A stretch of 64,000 bases of DNA from PSRJ01 sp963825305. Lineage in GTDB: Bacteria; Acidobacteriota; Terriglobia; Bryobacterales; Bryobacteraceae. Of this stretch, positions 48,922 to 58,279 are shown piece after piece. The first letter of the stretch is position 1. Each line of letters begins with the position of its first letter. The stretch lies in NCBI GenBank assembly GCA_963825305.1, contig CAWGTA010000009.1, forward strand, positions 558,001 through 622,000. The letters are read 5' to 3'. A program made the position numbers and the translations under genes. The notes below the pieces were generated by a model. It made no database searches, was not told the DNA's origin, and worked only from the letters and a program-made list of their open reading frames with translations.

Positions 48922-51783
48922 CTAAGACCTGCCGAACAAGCGGTTGAAGAACTCGCGGGTACGGCTGCGGATTTCGCGCAGGCCCACGTCGAGGCGCTGC
49001 TGGTGCAGGTGCTCGGGCGTCCAGCGCTTCACCAGATCGCCCAGCAATTCAAATTGCGCCTGGGAGGTCGGCAAGCTGCCTTCAGCATGACCAGAGATTA
49101 CGCGCTGCCCATGATCGATGGCGCGGTAGAAGGCCGCCGAACCGCGCAGGAAATCGGCATCTTCGCGGGTGAGGTGGCCCATCTTCTCGATCACATCGAT
49201 GCGCTCGGGGGTGTTCAGCACCTTGTAGAAGATGCCCGCGCCCTTGAGCCGCAGATACATGAGGGCGAAATCGATGTCGTAATAGCCGCCGATGCCGGCC
49301 TTGAGCGGGTTACGCGGTCCCTGCTCGCGCTCCAGGCGGGCGCGCATTTCGACCAGCTCTTTGCGCGACCGCATGCTCTGGCCGTAGCGCCGCCAATCGG
49401 TTTCCTGCAGCTCGTGCAGAAATTCCGTGGCGCGCTCCAGGTTGCCGGCCACGGCGCGCGACTTCATGTAGGTAATACCTTCCCACGCCTCGGCCTGATT
49501 GGTGAAGTAGGATTTGTACGCACCCTCGGTCTGCACCAGGTCGCCTTCCCGGCCATTAGGACGTAAGCGCGTATCGACCGTGAACATCACGCCCTCGCCG
49601 GTGTACGACCCCAACGTCTGAATGATGCGCTCGGCCACGCCGGACCAGTATTCGTGTTCGGCGGCATCGGCATCGGGGATGACAAACACCAGGTCGGCAT
49701 CCGAGCCCAGATCAAACTCGCCCATTCCCAGACGGCCGAGCGTGACCACCATCATCTGGTCATGCGGTGTGTACGAAGCGGCGGCGGGCGGAGGGGCTTC
49801 GGTCAAGGCAATGCGGTAAGCCGCCTCAATCACGGCGTCCGCCAGGGCCGAGGTCTTCCGCAGCGTGCTGAAGATCTCCTGGGACTGGAGAATGCTCTCG
49901 CTTTGAATTCGCAGCATCTGGCGGCGGTAGAAACGTCGCAGCGCAGCGCCATCGGGCAACGGCCCGTCTTCCAAGTCGAGGGGACGCCCGATTTCATCCA
50001 GCAGTTCCGGGTGCCGTAAAAGCTGATCGGCGAAGTACGACGTGTGTTCGAAGATATCGAGCACGGAAGCTGCCAGGGGGGCGTCCGCGTTGAGCCGCGC
50101 CAGCACCTCCGGATTGGCGAAGGCCTTTTCCAGGAAGTGCTCAAAGCGCTCGCGCCCACGGTGCAGGTTGGCGCCGTGAACTACTGCCGCGAGTTGCGGC
50201 GCGCGCTGGTCCAGGAAACGGGTCAAGTTGCTGGCCGGAGCCAACGTCTCTACTTCCTCCTGCACCAAGGCAGGCTCGGCAGGAATGGTGTAATACATCG
50301 GTTTCTGTGCGTAGATGACGCGCTCGTAGATCTCGCGGACGGCCGCGCGGTGCAGTTCGAGCCTCTCGACCAATCCTTCCCCGGTGAGCGCGGCGCCGGG
50401 ATGCTCCGGCGGCATGCGGCGGGCCAACAGGTCCAACTCCTCGGGATCGGAGGGGAGCGTGTGAGTCTGCCGGTCGTCCTGAATCTGCAGGCGATGTTCC
50501 AGGTGGCGCAAGAACTGATATGCCGCAGCCAGCCGCGCATATTCCGGCCCGGAGAGCAGCCCCTTGTCGCGCAGGCGGAAGAGCGCCAGCATGGTGCCCC
50601 CGTGGCGCACCCACGCATCGCGGCCGCCATGCAGACGCTGCAGGCATTGCACCAGAAACTCGATATCGCGGATGCCCCCGGACGCCAGCTTAATGTCGAG
50701 CCCGTTGGATGAGTGGCGCCGCGCGGCCACCTTTTCCCGAATGCGCTGGCGTGTCTCGGACACGGCCTCCACGGCGCGGAAATCGAGCGAACTCTGGTAA
50801 ATCAGGGGCTCCACAAAATCCAGCAGCGCGGTACCGGGCCCGCGTTCACCGGCCGAAACGCGCGCTTTGATCAGCATCTGCTTTTCCCAGTCGCGCGCGC
50901 GCTGCTCGTAGTAGGCGCGTGCTCCCTCGAGCGATGTGCAGATCTCGCCCAGCGTCCCATCCGGCCGCAGTCGCAGATCCACGCGATAACATTGGCCATC
51001 CGCGGTGTAGCTGGAAAGCAGGGCGGTGTACTGGTTGGCCACCTTCTTATAGAACTCTTTATTGGTGATGGGCTCCCGGCCATCGGTTTCGCCGCACCCG
51101 CCGTACACGAACATCAGATCGATATCGGAGCTGTAGTTCAGTTCCTGGCCGCCCAGCTTTCCGAGCGAGATCACGGAAAGGCCGCAAATGTTTCCGTCCT
51201 CAAGGCGTGGCTCGCCGTGACGCGCCACAAACTCCTCGCGGATGCGATGGTAGGTCACGTCCAAAATGGCGTCGGCGAGATTGGAGATTTCCTCGGTGAC
51301 TTCCGAAAGCGTGGCGATGCCCAAAATGTCGCGAACCACAATCCGGAGGATCTGCCGCCGGCGGAAACGGGCCAGATCGACCGCGGAAGGAACACCGTGG
51401 CGCTCAGCGCCCAGAAAGTCGAAAAGCCGCTCGGCATACTCCTCGTCGGAAAGCACGCGGTAGAGGCTGCCGGAATTCGATACCTGAAGTATCCGCTCCG
51501 GATTTTGCAGAACCGAATCGGACAGGAAATGGCTGTAGGAAAAAAGCGTCACGGCGCAGCGCAAGGCGGCCGGAGAACTGCTGATGCGGTCGAATGCCGA
51601 AGGGGAGGTTTGCCGCAGACGTTCCAGGTAGCGGAGCGAGGCATCGGGGTCCGGCACCGAAGCCAGCAGGAGCTGAATCCGGGCGGCGATGCGTTCCGGC
51701 AGCCCGTTCCCCAGCCGGATCACAGCGTCCAGGGCACGCGACGGGTCCCGGAAATCTACCCCCTCCAATAACAGACTTTGCAT
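48922..51783 (-). CDS. glnE: Glutamine synthetase adenylyltransferase/deadenylase
   Basis: 953 residues with two nucleotidyltransferase units. The first (deadenylylation) has ISLGKLGGQELNYSSDIDLM; the second (adenylylation) has TLGRLGMGEFDLGSDADLVF. Other family text includes VDLRLRPDGTLGEICTSLEG, the cross-domain LASGGIRDIEFLVQCLQRLH and DTRLRPNGREGDLVQ. It adds AMP to, or removes it from, the Tyr of glutamine synthetase in response to PII. glnA, with its modifiable Tyr, lies 960 bases away on the same strand. Confidence 0.96.
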   Translation of the reverse strand: MQSLLLEGVDFRDPSRALDAVIRLGNGLPERIAARIQLLLASVPDPDASLRYLERLRQTSPSAFDRISSSPAALRCAVTLFSYSHFLSDSVLQNPERILQVSNSGSLYRVLSDEEYAERLFDFLGAERHGVPSAVDLARFRRRQILRIVVRDILGIATLSEVTEEISNLADAILDVTYHRIREEFVARHGEPRLEDGNICGLSVISLGKLGGQELNYSSDIDLMFVYGGCGETDGREPITNKEFYKKVANQYTALLSSYTADGQCYRVDLRLRPDGTLGEICTSLEGARAYYEQRARDWEKQMLIKARVSAGERGPGTALLDFVEPLIYQSSLDFRAVEAVSETRQRIREKVAARRHSSNGLDIKLASGGIRDIEFLVQCLQRLHGGRDAWVRHGGTMLALFRLRDKGLLSGPEYARLAAAYQFLRHLEHRLQIQDDRQTHTLPSDPEELDLLARRMPPEHPGAALTGEGLVERLELHRAAVREIYERVIYAQKPMYYTIPAEPALVQEEVETLAPASNLTRFLDQRAPQLAAVVHGANLHRGRERFEHFLEKAFANPEVLARLNADAPLAASVLDIFEHTSYFADQLLRHPELLDEIGRPLDLEDGPLPDGAALRRFYRRQMLRIQSESILQSQEIFSTLRKTSALADAVIEAAYRIALTEAPPPAAASYTPHDQMMVVTLGRLGMGEFDLGSDADLVFVIPDADAAEHEYWSGVAERIIQTLGSYTGEGVMFTVDTRLRPNGREGDLVQTEGAYKSYFTNQAEAWEGITYMKSRAVAGNLERATEFLHELQETDWRRYGQSMRSRKELVEMRARLEREQGPRNPLKAGIGGYYDIDFALMYLRLKGAGIFYKVLNTPERIDVIEKMGHLTREDADFLRGSAAFYRAIDHGQRVISGHAEGSLPTSQAQFELLGDLVKRWTPEHLHQQRLDVGLREIRSRTREFFNRLFGRS

Positions 51784-52248
51784 GCAAGTCAGGCGACGTG
51801 GCCGTTAATTTGATTATAGCGGGCGGCGGGACAGGGGCGGGGTTAACAGTTGGTTACGGAGGGCGCAATTACCTCGACGGCAAGACCTTGTGAACCGGCC
51901 CGCGGCTGGCAGCCCCGACGCCCGGTTCTTAAATTTACAGGAACGAAGCCAATCCTATTTTGGGGTGGTGGGACATTTGATGAGGGCTAGTCACCCCCGG
52001 TAGATGAAAAATTGGCGTCAAATTCATCCGATGCGGAACGAAGCCAATTTGACGCTGAAAACAAAGGCTCTCCCCATTTGAACGGACCCAATTTTCGGAA
52101 GAAGCCATTTCCATACGGCAACAAGGGCGGGCCGTTCTCTCGCCAATCAGTATAACGCCGCTAAAATTTGGCTGATGCTCCCTGACCACCGATGCTGACC
52201 TGAACAAATTTCCGCCTCGATCTTGTGGCGATCGGTAGAAGGAGTAAG
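51784..52248. other. 465-base spacer between glnE and the MOSC gene
   Basis: No gene is recognised. It contains the inverted copy of the 87-bp dispersed repeat (52021-52108). A perfect 10-bp inverted repeat GCGTCAAATT/AATTTGACGC (52015-52024, 52046-52055) overlaps it. The motif GGAACGAAGCCAAT occurs twice (51942-51955 and 52035-52048). A 90-codon open frame on the minus strand consists mostly of this repeat and is not taken as a gene. Confidence 0.55.
52021..52108 (-). repeat. Dispersed 87-bp repeat, copy B
   Basis: The reverse complement matches 11108-11194 over 87-88 bases with about six differences. On the minus strand it is preceded by an ACGGC/GCCGT hairpin, as copy A is by AACGTCC/GGACGTT. 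In this copy the end of the repeat can also pair with the adjoining sequence through GCGTCAAATT/AATTTGACGC. Confidence 0.8.
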
Positions 52249-52743
52249 TCAGGCGAGCGACGCCACGACTTCGATGATATCGTTGGTCTGCACCGGTCCG
52301 GGAGTTAACACCCGGCTATAAAATCCACTCATTCCCCAGTGCGGCGAATTCGGATCGAGCGCCTTCACCCGGGGGTCGTAGACTTCGTTTTTGAGTGACT
52401 CCCCGTAGACATCGAGGGCGGTGCATGGGCCGCGGGGCTGGGTGATTTCGAGCAGCGCGCCGCCGGCCCGGAGCTGGTCGCCGATGCGCAGGTCGCGAAT
52501 CGGAATTCCGCGCGTGGTGAGATTCTCGCCCAGCGCGCCATAAAACAGTGGATAGCCGCGCGCAGTCAGTTCGTCCACGATTTCGGCAGCGATGATGAGG
52601 ATGGCTTTGCGGGGACCGCCGTGGATGGAAGGGTGCGCGTGCAGATCGCCTTCGATCCCCAGCGGAGTGATGAGGCCTCCCGCCACAGGGCGTTTGGGGA
52701 GGCCTCCCAGGGAAGTGCTGATTTGGACGATGGTGCCTGGCAA
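52249..52743 (-). CDS. MOSC domain protein
   Basis: 164 residues, a single MOSC domain: VQISTSLGGLPKRPVAGGLI, GIEGDLHAHPSIHGGPRKAI, YGALGENLTTRGIPIRDLRI and ITQPRGPCTALDVY with the conserved Cys that may carry a persulfide or bind molybdopterin. YiiM-like proteins of this size reduce N-hydroxylated compounds. The start is TTG directly behind the glnA stop (TAATTG), so translation depends on ribosomes finishing glnA. Its coupling to nitrogen genes is unusual. Confidence 0.88.
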   Translation of the reverse strand: MPGTIVQISTSLGGLPKRPVAGGLITPLGIEGDLHAHPSIHGGPRKAILIIAAEIVDELTARGYPLFYGALGENLTTRGIPIRDLRIGDQLRAGGALLEITQPRGPCTALDVYGESLKNEVYDPRVKALDPNSPHWGMSGFYSRVLTPGPVQTNDIIEVVASLA

Positions 52744-54153
52744 TTAAATGTCGTAGTACAGCGCGAACTCGTACGGGTGCGGGCGAAGGCGAATGGCATC
52801 CGCCTCGTTCTTGCGCTTGTAGTCGATGAATGTCTCGATCAGCTCCTCGGTGAAAACGTCGCCGCGCAGCATGAACGCGTGATCGTCTTCCAGGCAACTG
52901 AGCGCTTCTTCGAGAGACGACGGCATCGACGGTACGCTCTTCATCTCCTCCGGAGTCAGGTCGTAGATATCCTTGTCGAGCGGTTCGCCCGGATTGAGCT
53001 TGTTCAGGATGCCGTCCATGCCGGCCATCATCATGGCCGCGAACGCGAGATACGGATTGGCGGACGGATCAGGCGGCCGGAACTCCACGCGCTTGGCCTT
53101 GGGGCTGGCCGAATACATGGGAATGCGGCAGGCGGCCGAGCGGTTGCGCCGCGAATAGGCCAGGTTGACCGGCGCTTCATAGCCCGGCACCAGGCGCTTG
53201 TAACTGTTGGTAGTGGGGGCGATGATAGCCGACAACGCACGCGCGTGCTTCAGTAGTCCGCCGATATAGTGCAGGCCGAGCTGGCTGAGGCCCGCATAGC
53301 TATCGCCCGCGAACAGCGGCTTGCCTTCCTTCCACAGGCTCTGATGGGTATGCATGCCGCTGCCGTTATCGGCGAAGAGCGGCTTGGGCATAAACGTTAC
53401 CGTCTTGCCGTACTGGTTGGCCACATTGCGGATGATGTATTTGTACAGCATCATGTTGTCGGCCGACTTCACGAGCGTGTCGAAACGCTGGTCGATTTCG
53501 CATTGCCCGCCGGTGGCGACTTCATGATGGTGGCACTCGATGTTGAGGCCGCACTTGATCATGGTCTGCACCATCTCACTGCGCAGATCCTGATAGTGAT
53601 CGGTGGGGGGGACCGGGAAATATCCTTCTTTATAGCGCGGGCGGTAGCCGAGATTGTTTTCCTTGCGGCCCGAGTTCCAGCGCCCTTCCTCGGCATCGAT
53701 GAAGTAATAGCCTTCGTGCTGATTCTGGTCGAAGCTGACGTTGTCGAAGATGAAGAACTCGGCTTCCGCTCCGAAGTACGCGGTATCGGCCACGCCGCTG
53801 TTCTTCAGGTATAGCTCGGCCTTCTGGGCGATCCAACGCGGGTCCCGTTCATAGCGCTGCTTGGTGATGGGGTCTTTCACATCGCCGTACATGACGATCG
53901 TGGGGGTCTCGGCGAAGGGGTCCATAAACGCGGTGTTGGGATCGGGGATGAGAAGCATGTCGCTCTCATGAATCGCCGCCCAGCCGCGGATGCTCGAACC
54001 ATCCATCCCGTAACCTTCTTCGAAGTTGCTCAGTTCGAGTTCGTTAATCGGGTAGGAGACATGATGCTGCAAGCTGGGGATATCGGTAAACCGCAAATCC
54101 AGTTGCTTGGCATCGTTTTTCTTGGCAAATTCCAGCACTTCTTGCGGACTCAT
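52744..54153 (-). CDS. glnA: Glutamine synthetase, type I
   Basis: 469 residues, the length of GSI-beta enzymes. Joins ammonia to glutamate. Landmarks: YGMDGSSIRGW, the metal/ATP site AYFGAEAEFFIFD, FADNGSGMHTHQSLW, ALSAIIAPTTNSYKRLVPGY and the adenylylation site DIYDLTPEE with Tyr at the usual position. Presence of that Tyr and of glnE nearby means activity is probably set by reversible adenylylation. ATG at 54153 after AGGAGG. Upstream lies 235 bases of leader without a recognised site. Confidence 0.97.
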   Translation of the reverse strand: MSPQEVLEFAKKNDAKQLDLRFTDIPSLQHHVSYPINELELSNFEEGYGMDGSSIRGWAAIHESDMLLIPDPNTAFMDPFAETPTIVMYGDVKDPITKQRYERDPRWIAQKAELYLKNSGVADTAYFGAEAEFFIFDNVSFDQNQHEGYYFIDAEEGRWNSGRKENNLGYRPRYKEGYFPVPPTDHYQDLRSEMVQTMIKCGLNIECHHHEVATGGQCEIDQRFDTLVKSADNMMLYKYIIRNVANQYGKTVTFMPKPLFADNGSGMHTHQSLWKEGKPLFAGDSYAGLSQLGLHYIGGLLKHARALSAIIAPTTNSYKRLVPGYEAPVNLAYSRRNRSAACRIPMYSASPKAKRVEFRPPDPSANPYLAFAAMMMAGMDGILNKLNPGEPLDKDIYDLTPEEMKSVPSMPSSLEEALSCLEDDHAFMLRGDVFTEELIETFIDYKRKNEADAIRLRPHPYEFALYYDI

Positions 54154-54388
54154 CCATCCTCCTGGGGTGTATAAAGTGGGCCGAACCGCCGGTCGTCGAG
54201 ACGGGGACTCCGGAGATCACACCGCGGCGCGTCTGGTCGGTTGAGCTAAACATCCTACCACGTCTCAGGAAGGCGGTGGGTCGCGCTACATGCGTGGCCG
54301 CACGCCGGTCCGGTTCGTCTGCCGGCGAGGCCAAGCGTCAGCCTAAGTCCGGCGGTTCGGTCTTTCAGTCGTTGGTGCGCAGACTGTC

Positions 54389-54649
54389 ATGCATTGCATA
54401 TACAATCGAGGTACGGCGTTCGACTGGGACGAGAACAACCGGCGCAAGATCCGCGCGCATCGAATCAAACCTGAAGAGGTGGAGCAGGGTTTGTCGAACG
54501 GCCCGATCTTGATCTACGAAACGGACTCAGAGCGCCTGATGGCCGTAGTCTTGACCGAGCGCGGCGACCGAATCCGGGTCGTCATCGCCTACGATTTGGA
54601 CGCCGGGCAGAAGAGAGACTACCTCGCCCGGCGGCTGCGAGGGGAATAA
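54389..54649 (+). CDS. brnT: BrnT-like toxin
   Basis: 86 residues. The BrnT fold signature is visible: AFDWDENNRRKIRAHRIKPE, then EVEQGLSNGPILIY and the catalytic beta-sheet ending RVVIAYDLDAGQKRDYLARR. BrnT is a RelE-like ribonuclease that blocks translation. The putative antitoxin gene starts three bases after its stop. Toxin first and antitoxin second is the usual brnTA order. Confidence 0.75.
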   Translation: MHCIYNRGTAFDWDENNRRKIRAHRIKPEEVEQGLSNGPILIYETDSERLMAVVLTERGDRIRVVIAYDLDAGQKRDYLARRLRGE

Positions 54650-54652
54650 GCC

Positions 54653-54964
54653 ATGAAAAAGAAAACGATTGAAGTGCCCAAGTTCGTAGATGAAGAGGAA
54701 GAGGCGACCTGGTGGGCCAGTCGCCAGGGCCGCGACTTTCTGAAGCAGAAATCGGCGGGATCAAAGAAAAAAGGAAGCGCGCCGAAGGGATCGCGCCTTG
54801 TCGGTGGGTTGAACCGAATTACCAGTGTCCAGATCGCTTTGCGATTGCCTGAACCTGACGTAACAAAAGCGCGTGAGATTGCGACACGCAAGGGCATCGG
54901 CTACCAGACTCTGCTCAAGATGCTGGTGCATGAGGGACTTCGCCGCGAGGCGCAACGACGTTGA
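54653..54964 (+). CDS. brnA: BrnA/CopG-like antitoxin
   Basis: 103 residues. An acidic start (VPKFVDEEEEATWWASRQGR, as in BrnA and CopG antitoxins) leads through a basic linker to a ribbon-helix-helix DNA-binding domain (SVQIALRLPEPDVTKAREIA, GIGYQTLLKMLVHEGLRREA). It would bind the toxin and repress its own promoter. Downstream about 55 bases are free before the convergent ankyrin gene. Confidence 0.78.
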   Translation: MKKKTIEVPKFVDEEEEATWWASRQGRDFLKQKSAGSKKKGSAPKGSRLVGGLNRITSVQIALRLPEPDVTKAREIATRKGIGYQTLLKMLVHEGLRREAQRR

Positions 54965-55020
54965 CGTCGGTGCATTTCCGCTAAGCAGTGTATCTCGATC
55001 TGTGCGGAGTGGAACGGCTA

Positions 55021-56637
55021 TCAGCGGCTTTGCATCGCAGACGAAATGAGCTCTGCCGCAACTTCGTTCTTGGAAGCGCGAGCAAGATCCAGGGCCGTCT
55101 TGCCTTCGATATCCCGCGCGTACACGTCTGCCCCGTGACTCAATAGGTGGGGAATCGCATCGACGTACTTTCCGTTCGCCGCGTACATCAGTGCAGTGCG
55201 CCCTTTGTTGTCCTTCTGGTTGACGACCGCTAAATGTTCTATCAGGAGCACCACCGCATCCTCGTACCCGTAATTTGAAGCCTCCATTAGCGCAGTTCGG
55301 CCATCGCTATCCCTGGCATTTGGATTCGCACCGGCATCCAACAAGATCTTCAACACACCCGTATTGAAGACGCCATATCCCGCCAAGTACGTTTCGCCCT
55401 GGTGGTCCACCGCATCCACGTTTGCTCCGGCCTTGAGTAAGGTCGTCATCACATCGAGCCTGCCAGAGTGAGCCGCTTCAGCGATAGGCGGCCAAAGGCG
55501 AAACGTCCGAGGATTCACCGAAGCACCAGCATCGAGCAGGATTTTGACAATCTCCTGATTCCCGGCCCTAATTGCCTGGCTGAGAGCCCCAGACTCATTG
55601 CCATCTTTCCCATCTATCCCCTCCTTGGACAGGAGTTCCGCGACCCTGGCTGTACATCCAAGTCCCGCCGCTCTCGAGAGATTCGCGGCGGGGCACAGCG
55701 CCTGAAGGCTTAACGGTCGGCAACTCCGTTCCTTCTCGACCGTTTCGTTGGCCGGGGCCTTGGACAGTTCAACATCCCTGATCTCTTCGACAACGATCTC
55801 GGCCGCGGCTCCATTCAGATGGCCAAAACCATTTGTGATGTAGTCACCGCCTTCCCGGCATACGGCCTGGTACTCATCTCGCATTCGCAACCGCCCGACA
55901 TAAGTTGCGGTCTCGACGACGCTGAACCTTCCACGCAACTCCCCCCATCCCTTCGGTCGTGATGACGGCTGCTTCACTGTCACGAGCGGTTCCGTTGAGT
56001 TTGAGTAGTACGCCGGACCTGCGTAGCTCAGCGAGACGGGCCAACGGTATTCATTGGTGTAGAAACCGCCCTTACAGCGCCCCATCAGCCAGGAGCCTTC
56101 GGATGTTCCAACGATTTCCCCCCTGACAGCGATGCGCCTTCCCTTCCACGTCGCGAGGTTCTGAAACAGCTCACAAATAGGGATCACGGGCAGTTCACTG
56201 GCATCTGGTAGTGCTTCGACCTTCAATTCGTTAACCGAGTCAAACGTGAACTCGCCGGGGAGATCGCCCGCGTCGCCCAGGTGCACCCTACCCATGAAGG
56301 AGCCGATTGCGCTCACCGTCTTGCGTTCTCCTCTGAGGCGATCCGCTTCCTTGGCCGCGTCTCGGAATCGCCGCTCCTGATCCGCGGGCACTTTGGCGGA
56401 AGGCCGTAAGAGTAATGCTGTCGGCCACAGAACGTGTCCAGAGATGTACCGGTTGTCGCAGTCACCGGCGCCGAGGACGGCCACATCCTTTGAGATAATG
56501 AGCTCGCCGGTCAGTATAAACTGACGGCCATCAGTAGCCTTCAGATCCTTGAATAGGTCGCAGATGGGTTCCTGTCCAGGCAGAGCGCCCACAAAGAGCA
56601 CGGTCAGCCCGAGGAGCCTCGCAGATACGAGTTTCAT
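55021..56637 (-). CDS. Secreted protein with duplicated N-terminal domain and ankyrin repeats
   Basis: 538 residues; ATG at 56637. A signal peptide (KLVSARLLGLTVLFVGALPG) is followed by two related units: PICDLFKDLKATDGRQFILT (about 24) and PICELFQNLATWKGRRIAVR (about 150). Each continues into a strand-rich region with a Cys pair and a W.V/L.Y-type core, so an internal duplication is clear. About five ankyrin repeats end the chain (LSQAIRAGNQEIVKILLDAG, TALMEASNYGYEDAVVLLIE, TALMYAANGKYVDAIPHLLS). Ankyrin repeats behind a signal peptide are uncommon. Function unknown. Confidence 0.8.
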   Translation of the reverse strand: MKLVSARLLGLTVLFVGALPGQEPICDLFKDLKATDGRQFILTGELIISKDVAVLGAGDCDNRYISGHVLWPTALLLRPSAKVPADQERRFRDAAKEADRLRGERKTVSAIGSFMGRVHLGDAGDLPGEFTFDSVNELKVEALPDASELPVIPICELFQNLATWKGRRIAVRGEIVGTSEGSWLMGRCKGGFYTNEYRWPVSLSYAGPAYYSNSTEPLVTVKQPSSRPKGWGELRGRFSVVETATYVGRLRMRDEYQAVCREGGDYITNGFGHLNGAAAEIVVEEIRDVELSKAPANETVEKERSCRPLSLQALCPAANLSRAAGLGCTARVAELLSKEGIDGKDGNESGALSQAIRAGNQEIVKILLDAGASVNPRTFRLWPPIAEAAHSGRLDVMTTLLKAGANVDAVDHQGETYLAGYGVFNTGVLKILLDAGANPNARDSDGRTALMEASNYGYEDAVVLLIEHLAVVNQKDNKGRTALMYAANGKYVDAIPHLLSHGADVYARDIEGKTALDLARASKNEVAAELISSAMQSR

Positions 56638-56687
56638 TGCTGCCCAACTGCTGTCCAGTTTAGCTCGTTGAAGGCCTAGCCATACGC

Positions 56688-58247
56688 CTAATGCAAAGCC
56701 ACTCCACCGCCGCCCGGCTTGGGCCTTCGCATGATCAACACTAGCGGCAGAACCAGCAGAAAGACTATGCCCATGGCGCGAAAGGTGTCGACGAACGAGA
56801 TCATCGAGGCCTGGCGCAGCACCATGCCCCATACCGCGCCGTAAGCCTGCTGTGCGGCGGCGTGCGAATCGGCTCCGCGCGCCATGAGGGTAGCCTGTAA
56901 TCCGTTGAGCGTCCTTTGCGTCTGCGGGCTAAAGGAATTGACGTGCCCGCTGAGCACGTTGGTGTGGAACTGCTGGCGGCGGAACAAGTAGGTGGTCGCG
57001 GAAGCGATACCGATGCTGCCGCCGATATTGCGCATGAGGTTAAACATGCTGGTGGCGTTGCCCATTTCCTCGCGCGCAATCGGACCCATTGTGGCCGTGG
57101 TCAGCGGCACAAACACCATGGCGATGCAGGCGCCCTGGATAAATTGGGGCCAGAAGATATCCCAATAACCGGCGTCCAGATTCAGCTTGGCGAGGGCGAA
57201 CAGCGACCAGGACGCCCCAATCAGGCCAGCGGCCAGCACCTTCCGCGGATCGAACCGGCTCAAAACCGTGCCGACCAGGGGCATGATCAAGAACGATCCC
57301 AAACCGCGCGGCGCCATGGCGATTCCGGCCTCCAGTGCAGAATACCCTAGCAAGGTCTGCAGCATAACGGGAAGCAGGAGCATGGCTCCGTAGAGCACGA
57401 AGCCTAACATGGTCATCAGAGCTACTCCCGCGCTATACGTCTGAGACTTGAAAACGTTCAGGTGCACAACCGGATCTCGTGAACGCAGCTCGTGAGCGAT
57501 AAAGATGGCTATCGCGGCCGCCGATACGAAGACCATGATGGTGATCCAATGCGACGCGAACCAATCCGCCTCCTGGCCTTTATCGAGCACCACCTGCAGA
57601 GCTCCGACGCCGACTGTCAGCAGCCCGATGCCCCAGAAGTCGATGCCGCGGCTGATGCGGCGCAGATAGGGAGGATCGAAGATGAACAGCCGGGTCATGA
57701 TCACGGACGCGAGGCCAACCGGAATATTGACGTAGAAGACCCAGCGCCAACTGTAGTTGTCGGTGAGCCAGCCGCCCAGCACCGGGCCCAACATGGGGGC
57801 GACCACAATGCCGAGCCCCCAAAAGGCCATGGCTTTGCCGCGATCCTGCGGTGGAAACGCCTCCAGCATGACGGCTTGCGAAAGGGGCTGGAGACACCCG
57901 CCGGTGGCGCCCTGGATGATGCGGCAGACGATCAGAAATTTCAGGGTCGGCGCGAGGCCGCAAAAGAAAGAGGCAGCCGTGAAGCCAAAAACGGCTGTGA
58001 GCAGCACACGCTTTCGGCCGAAGTAACTGGCCAGCCAGCCGGTCATGGGCAGCACGACGGCGTTGGCGACAAGGTAGGACGTCAGGGCCCAGGCAGCTTC
58101 ATCCACGCTGGCCGAAAGGCTGCCGGCGATGTGCGGCAGCGACACATTCACTACGGTGGTGTCGAGCACCTCCATGAACGTTCCGAACATTACCGCCGTG
58201 GCGACGAGCCAGGGATTGACTTGCCGGTATGTTTCGGATGCGGGCAT
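56688..58247 (-). CDS. MFS drug exporter, DHA2 (EmrB/QacA) type
   Basis: 519 residues with 14 membrane helices. Motif A GWLASYFGRKRVLL after helix 2, LDTTVVNVSLPHIAG in helix 1, the antiporter motif GLGIVVAPMLGPVLGGWL and NIPVGLASVIMTRLF are those of the DHA2 family. It would expel drugs in exchange for protons. In many diderms such a pump works with an HlyD-type adaptor and an outer-membrane channel; neither gene is adjacent. A CACAGG palindrome precedes it. Confidence 0.93.
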   Translation of the reverse strand: MPASETYRQVNPWLVATAVMFGTFMEVLDTTVVNVSLPHIAGSLSASVDEAAWALTSYLVANAVVLPMTGWLASYFGRKRVLLTAVFGFTAASFFCGLAPTLKFLIVCRIIQGATGGCLQPLSQAVMLEAFPPQDRGKAMAFWGLGIVVAPMLGPVLGGWLTDNYSWRWVFYVNIPVGLASVIMTRLFIFDPPYLRRISRGIDFWGIGLLTVGVGALQVVLDKGQEADWFASHWITIMVFVSAAAIAIFIAHELRSRDPVVHLNVFKSQTYSAGVALMTMLGFVLYGAMLLLPVMLQTLLGYSALEAGIAMAPRGLGSFLIMPLVGTVLSRFDPRKVLAAGLIGASWSLFALAKLNLDAGYWDIFWPQFIQGACIAMVFVPLTTATMGPIAREEMGNATSMFNLMRNIGGSIGIASATTYLFRRQQFHTNVLSGHVNSFSPQTQRTLNGLQATLMARGADSHAAAQQAYGAVWGMVLRQASMISFVDTFRAMGIVFLLVLPLVLIMRRPKPGGGGVALH

Positions 58248-58279
58248 GGATCCTTGATTCTATGATGAGACGAACCAGA

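Noticed and set aside
51935..52207. 90-codon minus-strand frame between glnE and the MOSC gene
   Set aside because: Made largely of the dispersed repeat; the similar translation at 11.1 kb is preserved only because the DNA repeat is preserved.
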